A program made the position numbers and the translations under genes. Shown one piece after another: positions 1 to 9,606 of a DNA stretch of 64,000 nt. Under the pieces are notes generated by a model. The model was not told where the DNA came from. It did not search any database and saw only the letters and a program-made list of their open reading frames with translations. Positions within the stretch are counted from its first letter, which is position 1. Each line of letters opens with the position of its first letter. This DNA is from Favolaschia claudopus. Its lineage: Eukaryota > Basidiomycota > Agaricomycetes > Agaricales > Mycenaceae. The stretch is taken from contig JAWWNJ010000001.1 in the NCBI GenBank assembly GCA_037176885.1, positions 124,001 to 188,000 on the forward strand, written 5' to 3'.

Positions 1-2089
1 AACCCAAGTAGGTAAGATAACTTCACTGATGCATGTCTGGATTTTTTTAACCTGATCTGCAGATAATTTCCAAGAGCCTCGTACTGCAACATCCTCGAAT
101 TCTTGGTCAGGATGATCGTTTTGCTCATCATCATCATATTCAGAGGGTGGAACAGATTCAGGTACCGGAGTAGCTTGAGACATTGAGCCGTCCATTGCAT
201 CATCCTCATCAACATTTGGCATTGGAGATCCTCGTGGTGTGTCGGTCTCATCCTCCTCCTCCTCCATGGCTGTGTCTTGTGGATTTTGCATATGCTGGTC
301 CACGGTTTCCTCCTTCTCCTGAGTTGTTTCTCGAATATATTGCTCGCGCCATTGAGCAAAGAGTTTGGGGTCAAAGTTCTCTGTATCCTCGAGCATCTCC
401 TGCATCTCCTCTTCTGTACCAGCATCTGCCATATCATCTTCAGTCCAAAGATCCGCATCATCAACATCAATCTCGTTGAGAGCTTTAGTTCGCTGCGTGT
501 CACGGCCTACACCCCACAGCACTCTGAGTTGGTGTTCAAGCACCCCCTCAAGCCAGTTATGCATGAAACCAAGGATTGTGTCATTCACAGGATCACGATA
601 GGGAAGCAGGTGGAGAGAGCACCAGCGTACACCTGTTTTCCTCTGTTCAAGAATCTGCTCCTTCTTAGTCGGAAGCTTTAGCCATTTCCTTGCTTGTTTG
701 AGTACAGTTGCACCTGTTCGTTTAACCCAAGCCCAGTAATCTGAACGGTCCTTTTCATCATTTGTAAGAAGACAGAAAGAGCAGAAGAAGTGCGCCGAAT
801 GAGATAGAAAGCCCCCAGTTTCGCGTGCCGCTGGAAGATCAGCTACAAGAGGAACAATTCTAGCAGAAACATTCACCCCTTCAGGATGAGCATAAGTCTG
901 CATTTTCTTTCCAGGAAGATCAAAGGACAGAATCATCTTCATAATTGGATCAAGGAGGTTGAGTAGATGCCGAGCAGTTGGTTTGTTGGGTGAAGGTGTG
1001 AGCCCTACAATAAAAACATTCTCCGGCAGGTAGCGAACTTCGGGAGGCAGATTTAAGCAATATAGGACAATTGCACCACAAGATTTGACAGGACCTTGAC
1101 ATAAGGAGAATTAGTTTACTACAAATAGCTGTAATGGTACATACCTGCAGCCTTATTAAGTCTTGGATTGAACCAATCGATGTACAGGCCGAAGATAAGA
1201 TTGTACTTGTTCTTGCCCAAATTTTTGAAATACTGCCAGCGTGGACTATCCTGGAGATCCGACATGTCCTCCCCAGGAACTGGGGTCTTCTTGAAGGCAT
1301 GTTCCAAGTGGTCGTTGATGGATTTTCTAGAAAGGAACCACTGCAGCCAAGACTCGAAGTTCTGTGTATTGTATGTAGTCTTAGGAACTCGTACAAGCTC
1401 CTTCCCGGACCGCTGGGTTCGCCAGAGTTCTGCTTTACACCGGAGCCGGGATTTTTGAGAAACCTTGGCAGTACAACGTTCTGGCATTTTTTCGAGTGAA
1501 GGGTACAGAGTGTAACACTTGGGACAGCAAGGGGTCCGTAGGATCTGTGGTTCCGTGCTATATCTTTTATAGACTGTTCGAATATCCTTAGGAATCTGAA
1601 GTTTCGGAAGTTCAACCAAGACACCATTCGCTTGAAGAGCCACCTGTACCAGTCCCAGAGTAGTAGCCAAGATGAGCTGCAGAGCCCTTAGAATAATGTT
1701 CGCTGTTTCACGGCTGACACCAGCTTTCAAGTTGAGCCACATGACAAGAGATGCACACAGTTGTACGATGAGAGAAGTGTTGATATCAAGAACTATAAAA
1801 TCTGTGAGAGGAAAATGTTGTTGAAGCAGTTGCACAAACCTGGATGTTGGCTCTGCTTTACAAACCGGGATAAAAAATCTTCATCTTCATCCTCGCTTTC
1901 TACAGCCATTGTTTTCCTTCCCATGCCGCTAGCCTTTTTAGGAAAGTAAGGTGAATTGTCCACCATCGCTGAGAGTTCATGACGGCGCCGTATTTGCGAA
2001 GATACTCTCTTTCCCGGGTGTTTCCGTCCATTGACATTGACTGAACAAAGGCTGCACTTTACACAGGTGCAAATGACCTTCACAGCCAT
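1..2089 (-). CDS. Plavaka-type (CMC superfamily) transposase, N-terminal part, truncated by window edge
   Basis: Encodes most of a basidiomycete Plavaka-like transposase, which would cut and paste a DNA transposon. The reading starts near 2089 with a short Cys-bearing N-terminus (ICTCVKCSLC) and an acidic Asp/Glu stretch. It continues through a hydrophobic segment and the family hallmark IPKDIRTVYKRYS, followed by paired cysteines (CCPKC) near 1530. A splice near 1100-1150 leads to GLYIDWFNP, then LPPEVRYLPENVF, and a long region containing DPVNDTILGFMHNWLEG. It ends at the window edge in an acidic linker, so the C-terminal catalytic part lies outside. Several frame changes match introns, but I did not resolve every junction. 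No terminal repeats were found on the right side. Family assignment is from remembered motifs. Confidence 0.8.
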
Positions 2090-2307
2090 AGCTTGGTGAG
2101 GGGGGGAAGAGGGAGAGATGTAAATGAGAGCTGCTGTACCCCGAACTCTTATTCACCAGACACAATCATGATTTTGATTGACCAAAACACTCTCATTCGT
2201 CTCAGTTTGGTTCGATCTGTCAGATTGATATCATATCTCCGGTGAAGTCTTATTACCGACATTGACATGATAGATATCTTATCCAGCGGTGCCGGACCGC
2301 AGGCTCC

Positions 2308-4788
2308 GTGACAGGATGGCGTGGGTCATGGCAAGGGTCTGACGTGGGCCATGAACCCAGGCCCGAAGACTTTGCCTCCCGTGACATTTCCAGCGACGCC
2401 GAGCTTGACTCTCAGTCGTCTGCACTGGGAGAAGACGACTCATCATTTTTCTTCACACCGCCTTCCGCACCACCTCCTTCCACATTTAAAAAATTCAAGG
2501 GCCATTCCAACAAGTACTATATCAACATGACCGGTAGGCAACTTATCATATTCGACGGACATGAGAATCAATCTTCTTTATCAGGCGGCACCGGTGGTAC
2601 TGGAGGGGCGAGTGGCACGGGTCTCGGCGGCGATGGCGGTCGCGGCGATGGCCCTATGATCAAGATCAGCCGTGGAATAATTAACTATACCGTGCAGCGA
2701 AAAGAACCAGAGTTTGAGAGTGCGTAAACATTTGACTCGCTCACTGAACGCGCCTTAACTTTGAGAGATAGATTTCGAACGGATCCCTTTAGGACATCTT
2801 GTGTTTGAAGAAAGTCTCGTAGGCGCGCAACTCGTACGCAATGGAAACGTTCATCGGCGCGTCCACAGAGCCAGAATTTTCAAAGTGGAGTCACCTATGA
2901 CGGTTGTAGTTTATGAAGGTCCGAAGACGAATCTCGACAAAGAGTGGGATGAATACATATTGCCTCACATGCGATTGCGGTACGTTCCTCTGTCTTGTGT
3001 GGTTTATGTCATAAACTTTAGCCACAGACACCCCAACGTCCTTCAGCTCTTTGGATTCACGTTTTCGGAAGGTTTATATGCAGCAATATTTCACGATGGT
3101 AGTGTTGGACATGGTTCTCCGTTCTGTGATTGACGGCTTCAGAGAGGATACACATCATATGAGCAAATGCACAAAGCGTACAGTGCTACACTAACGCAGC
3201 GAGTTTACTTTGAAAACTTCATTGTAAGCATTTACCCTTGTAACAAATGATAGCTCATGCCATACACCAGAACGATGAGTTCAGGGTAAATTATTTTTCA
3301 TTGATGTGATTTCGGGGCCGCTGACACAGAAGCAACTACCAAACTAAGGCTCATGGAAATAATATTGCGTCCATGGTGAACGAGACTTTGGTAGGTTTCC
3401 TCTAATCGCTGGAGGAATAGAGACTCCATTTCGTCCAGCATTCGCGCCAGTGTAGACCTTGGTTCCATCCATCTGGGAAACTGTGTTTCGAAGTGAGTCG
3501 GTGGACTCCTTCCCACCATCGACGAGACACACTTGCGTGGCACAAAATTGTTGGGCCACTGTGCCGAACGGTCGTCCACTCTCCAAAATACTTACTCCCA
3601 CCAACGGAACTTGGAAAAATGGTTGATGGTATCCGGATAAGCACCTACTGTTTCAACCTCTATCTTCTCGATTCGGAATTGTATCAAGTTGAAGTTCGAA
3701 TGCTCGCCTCTCACTCAAGCGTTCGATCATGCAGCGTGGTCAAACATGTGGACGGAGATATGCAAGAAATCGCTTTTATTCCAAGAGTGTACTCGATGTG
3801 GACCCTAAGGTCCATGTGGTGGTCAGTTACTGTTGGCGACGCAGCCGCTCTTGACATTCATCACATGTCGAATGGCTGGACGCGGTGAGTTAGTTCAAAT
3901 TCTTCCCGATACAGATTTTTTATTCTTTCCAGTGTCTTTCTCTCGGGGATTGAATTCTCGGGCGCCAGTTTCGAACTTGAGTTAATTGCCGACGGCGAAT
4001 TCAAAGGACACCGGCTTGCATGGTTTTACACAAGCAAATTGTATCTTTCGTCGTCTAGGTCTGTCGTATACCTCATGCTGTGGGTAACCCTCAGATGTGA
4101 GGATCATGCTCAACCACTTATTCAATCTTTAGCCTATATTAATAGCGCACTCGTTCGCTATAGAGTCACAGGTCCGGCGCCATGCTCTCTCCGAGAGATG
4201 TATCTCTTCCTCCCCCCTCACAGGACATTTCTCAGCCCAGACTTGACCCGATGTTGCTTCCCAAGCGAGGAGCCTTACTGGTCCTTTGATCCATCTGGCA
4301 ATGACCATCTGGCACCCAGCGAAGCTTCAAATTTTTGTTTACCTCAGATTGAGCTGGAATTCCTTGTGAAACATATTTTTATGAACGAAGGACCTTCTCG
4401 ACGATATTCGCACATTTTATACAAGGAAAGGGTTCAATGCCGACAGTCAGGACATTGCTCGACACTTGAGATGTCCACTGTACTGCTTCGGAGACGAAGG
4501 GATCCGGCCCCTTCATCGCTCATTCGTAATCTTGATTTTTTATTGAACGTAACCTTATTACTGATTTTGTCGATTTCCAGGCCCTAAAAATTTAGATTAT
4601 CTATTCAACTACTGGGACGGCGAGTACTACACGTCGCGAGAGGTCGAGGGACAATGAATCGTCGGAGGATGATTTTGCCCACCCGACTCCATTCTTTGAG
4701 GACGCGGAGAGCGATGACGAACAGATTCTCTACCCGCGTATCGGCGGAGCATTTGCTGCCGAGGAGGAGGAGACGGTTGTGCTGTAAT
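2308..4788 (+). pseudogene. Kinase-like GGTF/DDEQILYPR family protein, copy 1, frameshifted
   Basis: First of three related genes in this window. The N-terminal region is Gly-rich (about 2580-2690). A one-base-phase intron near 2721 follows, then a segment resembling a protein-kinase N-lobe: IPLGHLVFEESL, MTVVVYEG where a kinase has its VAIK strand, and RHPNVLQLFG. Later exons share YLLPPTELGKMVDGI (about 3590-3625), SEEPYWSFDPSGND and the tail SDDEQILYPR with the other two copies. No catalytic-loop HRD or DFG is visible, so kinase activity is doubtful. A one-base frameshift lies at about 4385-4400: the frame ending HIFMNEG is replaced by LLDDIRTFYTRKGFNADSQ, which aligns to copy 2. Stops also interrupt about 3300-3480. 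No in-frame ATG is seen before 2527, so the start is uncertain. Terminal stop is at 4788. Confidence 0.7.
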
Positions 4789-5809
4789 TATGACAAGTAC
4801 CTTTGCGCGTCTGAAGGGGAGATGGTCTGGAAGGGGAGTGGCACGTAGCAGTAAAGTATCTTGGCTTCGCACGCGTGTGTGATTCAGAAGTTTTGCCTTC
4901 AACAACTCAACCCCTCATTTTCCAACGAAATTATTGAGGTTCGAGGGGGGACCATCGTGAAGGAGCGCTTATACTTGAGTCCCACATTTTTAGCAACACA
5001 ATGAGTCTTCCCGAGAGGAACCAAGAAATAGTTCACCTACTTTTCTTGATTTTTTTGTCGGGTTCATACCACAATACCTTATTCCAAGAGAAAACCCTCG
5101 ATCCCGTTACATGCATGTGGCCCCGTGGGCCCAATAGAATGCACTCGAGTCGATCAGGCGCCGTTGGATCTTGGTCAACTCCACAGGAAATCCGCATGCC
5201 AGTGCTCGTTCAGAGGCCGCCACTGCCAGTGCGCGACTCGAGCGCCGCTGCGCATTGCGCAACTTAGTACGTAGCGAAATTTAAATCCTGTAGTGGTCTG
5301 GAAGAGCCTACTACTGGTAGCCAGTGATGCGGACATGCCCGTGGACAACTTCTTCGACAACGTTTCGCTTTCGCTTGCGCCTCGGCACTCGGAACCCGGG
5401 CGAGAAATTTTCAATTTTTTTCAGTAGCAGTGAGATGCACGAAGCGAGTATGCTTAAGACTGCTAAAAGCGAATGAGACACCTTGGATCAGTTACTCTGG
5501 GGACAGGTAACTTACAATATCATGCGGTTGAGACTGGATATACAATTTCATTTCACTTTACTTATTACTATTACAACAAACAATCGACAGAGGAAAAGAG
5601 AAAGAGAGAAAAAACGTAGCGACGCAAGGCGATAAACAAGCTGAACGAGCAGACGGATGTTGGACGTCGGATGAGGAGAAGAGAGGAGAGCCTCTGTACG
5701 TAGCGTGTGCTGTATGTAAGTGTAGGTATTCCAAAACGCGACTGACTCGGAATAAAATACGGATCCAAAGAGGAGAAAAAGGAATCTAAGCACCGTGTAT
5801 AATGATCAC
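4789..5809. other. Intergenic, no gene recognised
   Basis: About 1 kb between the kinase-like copy and the minus-strand membrane gene. Frames here are short and show no family motif. Positions 5560-5780 probably form the 3' untranslated region of the gene that ends at 5810. Confidence 0.5.
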
Positions 5810-7365
5810 CTACCTCCCCCCCGCACTCGCCCAAGTGCTCCCACTCACCTCACTCCCCGCGTGACTCCACCTCTCCTCCTCATCCCCTGCATCGGAGCTC
5901 GACGCCGAAAGCACAGCAAACTCCATCCCGGGCGGCGAGAACGTCAACGAGCTGGCGTCCACAGGCGGGGAAAACGTCGTCGGGAGGGAGCCCATATCTC
6001 CCCGAGGCGACATCGTAAACGAATAAAACTGTTCTTGTTCCCCGCCCAGCTGCGACCCCCGCACCCGAACCAGCCGAACTCGACACAGCGCTCGACCCCC
6101 CAACCGAAAACTCGGAAAACGGCGACTCGGGCCTCGCTTCATCTGACATCCCTACAGACGACGCAGCACCGAACTCCGACATCCCAGCTTCTGACGCAGG
6201 CGCGGAGACGAGCTCGAGCTCCATGTCGAGGGCGGCGTCGGCAGCGGCGGGGTGAGCGAGCGAGAGGGAGGGGACGGCGTGGGGGGAGGGGTAGTTCAGC
6301 GGGGGTAAGGGGGTGGTGGAGGATGAGAGGAAGGGGTTTGGTGCGTCTTGTGCGTGCTGCTGAGACGACGACGACGACGGCGAGCGGGAGAGTGAGAATT
6401 TGGCGGGGGGAGAGATTGCGCGGATAGAGGGATCGGGCGTAAGCGGCGCTTGTGCTTGTGCTGGCATTGGGGAAGAAGCAAGGTGCGGCTGCTGCGGAGC
6501 CACGCGCCGAGCAGGTGTCGGTGCGCGACTGCTCAGCGTCGATGTCGAGGACGTCGGCGACGGGGAAGGCGAGGATGCTGTAAGCGCGTCTTCGGTTGGG
6601 TCGAACAGGACGTGCGTGGGGTGTGAGTGTGTCGTAGGGAATTATAATATTCGACTTCAAAACGAGACAAGATTATTCAAAGAAAGACAACGATGAAGAA
6701 GATAACGCACCTCGTCCAACGCAGACACCCCACCAGCACTCCGCGCCGTATTCCTCCGCCGCTGTCGTAATCCCGCTCCCACACCGCCGTCCCGCCCGAG
6801 AGCGATAGACTCATGCACCTGCGACCGCCACTGCCGCACCTCCTCCCCCACGAGATCCTCCATCTCATACACACTCGCCTCCGCACCCGATCGCTTATCG
6901 TCAGCGTATCCACCCACCTCTTCCGCACCCCCATCTCCAGGCGACACGGATATCGACACGGCGGCGGCGGCGGAGCGCTTCATCTTCCGTGCGCGCCGCC
7001 TAGCAACGAAATCTTCCGCCCACTTCTCGATCTTGGGCGCGATGTGGGGCTCGTAGACGAACTGTCCGTGCGATAAGCGGCGAGGTGAGCACACCGTGAC
7101 AAGCGACGACGACGAGAGAGAGAGAAACACACACCTCTTTAAAAGCAAGGCCAGCAGCAACGGTGCCGACAGCAGCGAGGACGTAGACGGCGACGGCGGG
7201 TGGCGGGCATCGTAGTGGTGGTCGTCGAGAAGGGAGGAGGGAGGGAGGGAGGGAGTGGGAGAGATCCGGCACCACAGCTGTTGTTGATCATTGTTATGAT
7301 CTTCGGCGAAGTTCGGCTTCGGCTTTCGTGCCGCAGTGACGAATGCCTGTCGGCCGAAAAACATC
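5810..7365 (-). CDS. Membrane-anchored hypothetical protein with apparent one-base phase breaks
   Basis: A conserved-looking fungal protein of unknown function. It opens with MFFGRQAFVTAARKPKP at 7365. Next come a hydrophobic segment VAVYVLAAVGTVAAGLAF (about 7150-7200) and a clean intron 7062-7134. A charged region FVYEPHIAPKIEKWAEDF with RRRARK follows, suggesting a single membrane span with the charged tail outside the bilayer core. A second intron starts at 6710. The rest is Ser/Pro-rich and disordered, ending near 5810 with EMEFAV-like and DEEERWS stretches. The exons join only if three one-base shifts are allowed: in the CCCTCCC run near 7240, in a CCCC run near 6620, and in a GGGGG run near 6050. 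All three are in homopolymer-like tracts, so assembly error is as likely as decay. Confidence 0.5.
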
Positions 7366-7420
7366 GACGTTTCATCCTTCTGCTTTTGACATTCATGTCG
7401 TTGATTCCGCCCGAGGAATG

Positions 7421-8035
7421 GCCAAAAGGATGGGAGTGGGACTCGGGTAAACCCCGGAAAAAGGCTGATAGTGGGACTCGGATGCTCGGATAGCAAGAGT
7501 TGAGCTCTGATAGTGGGACTCGGCTCATCGGCACATCAAGATAAATGATGTAGATCACAGCACGTAATTAGCTTGAAATACCGCCCCGACACTTTGAAAT
7601 ATTAACTGGCCCCACGCAGTGGGCCTCCGCGGCGAGCGGTAGCACCACTCAGTGGGCCCAGCGGCGAGCGCAAGCACCACGCAGTGGGCCTAGCGGCGAG
7701 CGTCAAGGGGGGTCCGCGGGGGTCTCCCCCGCGCTACATGAATCAAATTTTCAGAATAAATAATAAAAATAACTCGAGATACTGAATATAACTCATAAAA
7801 TATGCCGTCAGGCTCAAGGAGGGGGGTCTGGGGGGAACTACGTTCCCACCAGAAATTTATTAGCTCAGAAATACACCGAGAAAGCAATTAAACACATTAA
7901 ACATAAATTTCGGCTCTCAATGCCGGGGATTGATGCGGTGTTGATCTCCTGATACAGCTTTGATTGCGTGTGATCCAAAAGACATCAACAGTGGGACTCG
8001 CTTAAATAGCCGAGTCCCACTCCCATCCTTCTGGC
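7421..8035. mobile_element. Non-coding element with 25-bp terminal inverted repeats
   Basis: The 25 bases at 7421-7445 and the reverse complement of 8011-8035 match at 24 positions (core GGATGGGAGTGGGACTCG). Inside are further GTGGGACTCGG copies near 7471, 7511 and 7989, and a short tandem array. There is no open frame with family motifs. This looks like a MITE-like or other non-autonomous element. It lies only about 55 bp upstream of the ATG at 7365. No target-site duplication is clear. Confidence 0.65.
7612..7708. repeat. Three tandem copies of a 32-33 bp GC-rich unit
   Basis: Units at about 7612-7644, 7645-7676 and 7677-7708 share CCACGCAGTGGGCC followed by GCGGCGAGCG, with a few substitutions. 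The array sits inside the 7421-8035 element. Confidence 0.8.
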
Positions 8036-8040
8036 ATATA

Positions 8041-8304
8041 CTGTAGTATTATGTTCAATTCGTAAGCCGATTTTGGGTGTGACACCCCTTACGAATTTAC
8101 CCTTTCGTACGAGGGCCTGGTGACACTGTGACTTACGAAAATTTTCGTTTCTTACCCCCTTTTTGAGCCGAAAATTCCACCAAAATCGAGGTCACAGGTG
8201 GAAACCTTTCGTAGGACCCCTTTGTGACGCTGTGACTTACGAAAATTTTCGTAGGATTTCGGGTCTGTGACCTGTGACCCTACGAATTGAACGTAATACT
8301 ACAG
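8041..8304. mobile_element. 264-bp MITE with TA target duplication
   Basis: Both ends carry the inverted repeat CTGTAGTATTAYGTTCAATT, continuing with CGTAR (about 25 bp). TA lies directly outside each end (8039-8040 and 8305-8306), as for Tc1/mariner-type non-autonomous elements. The interior holds repeated TTACGAAAATTTTCGTA palindromes and GTGACAC/CTGTGAC segments but no open frame. Confidence 0.85.
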
Positions 8305-9600
8305 TACTCATTCCGCCCCGCACGCGGCACCTTCAAGTTGACCGTGGACTCCTTCAACGAGCCTCCTGTGGCCGTACTGTACCGCTCTCGTCTTACCACC
8401 ACTCTACTGTGTGCCAACTCAGTCTCCTCTCGCCGTTCGAGAATCGAGTGTTCTTCCCAGGCGTATACGGCGATTTATTATAAAAAGACCTGTAATGAAA
8501 GGATGATGTGTTTTGTATTCAGGCCTCTAATGAGAGGTCCAATCTATTTATAACCAACTGTCACATACCCGTCGCTTAATTCTGGGCGCTGCATGCGGCG
8601 GCGTCGTCAGGCGCCATCGACCGCCCTGGCGCGCTTGAGAGATGGCGGGTGGCGGTGCTGCGCCCTTGCCGCCAAAATTGTCGGCAATATTTCCGCCTCC
8701 CCCGCTGTTCCACTGCTACACCAGGGTATATACAGGTAGTTCAAGCACTAAATAGGGTATTCTGACTTACCATATCCTCTAGAATTGTGGCGGGACCCCG
8801 TACGACGTCGGGGTAGTAGGGGAGAATAGGTGAGCGCTTCTGTTTGTATATGTTTCGCAAAACTTGTGCCCGGCAGGTCAATGCCGGCACTTGCCGGTAC
8901 GGTAGAAAAACCGGAAATTGCGGCTTTTTTTGCTACAGCTCGGGGTCGTGGGCGTCAGAGCGTGTTGTGAACAGAGAATTAAGAGAATGCGCTGTCTTTA
9001 CCTGCCTATATTAATTATGTTTCCCATTTTTGTTCCTGGAACAAAAAGGATTCCCATCATTCCGTTCAAATTTGCCGTTTCATGCTAGTTTAAATTCAGA
9101 TAGACGCACCACCTTCACAGATCAAACTACTAAACAAGCAGGCCTACAAAAAAACTCGATAGATAACCTGGAAGAGGCAGAAAACGGGCGCGCAATTCGC
9201 TTCGGGTTTATTCGGCGCCGACACCGATTCAGACAAAACACTCTAAGTCGTAAGCGCCTAGGGCGCTTAAGCCACAGAATGTGCAAAGTCCCACTGTACA
9301 CCCGTTTTAGGTGCAGATGCCTCATACCAGCGATAATTGCAACTTGAACCAAACATGTATTCGTGTGTATTTATCTCAAGTACAGGAAAAATCGTAGAAT
9401 AATGCGAAAAAACAATTTGTACCGCAATATCAGTTGAATGAAAATAACCGGCGAAGGCTGGTTGAGCAGCCGCGCGACGACGCCAGAAAAGCTAGTTGAA
9501 AGGCCACATGGTTGAACATGGGCGAAAGCTGGTTGAGCAGCAACGCGATGACTGTATGAAACATTTATGTCCGGCTAGGAATTCCTCAATGAGAAATGTA
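8305..9600. other. Repeat-rich intergenic stretch without a recognised gene
   Basis: No supported gene. Positions about 8470-8560, read on the minus strand, resemble the tail of the KDZ element at about 26055-26160: both have the hairpin CCTCTCATTAGAGG followed by TGAATACAAAAC and a second, similar hairpin. The rest (8560-9600) looks like decayed repeat; a TGTCACATACCC string at 8562 recalls an LTR start but no partner end was found. Confidence 0.5.
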
Positions 9601-9606
9601 TAATGT

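Noticed and set aside
5795..6427. Plus-strand Arg/Pro-rich open frame of 210 codons
   Set aside because: It is the shadow of the minus-strand membrane gene; composition follows the GC-rich complement and it has no motif.
8562..9360. Possible solo LTR beginning TGTCACATACCC
   Set aside because: No matching CA end, no flanking 5-bp duplication and no second copy in the window.
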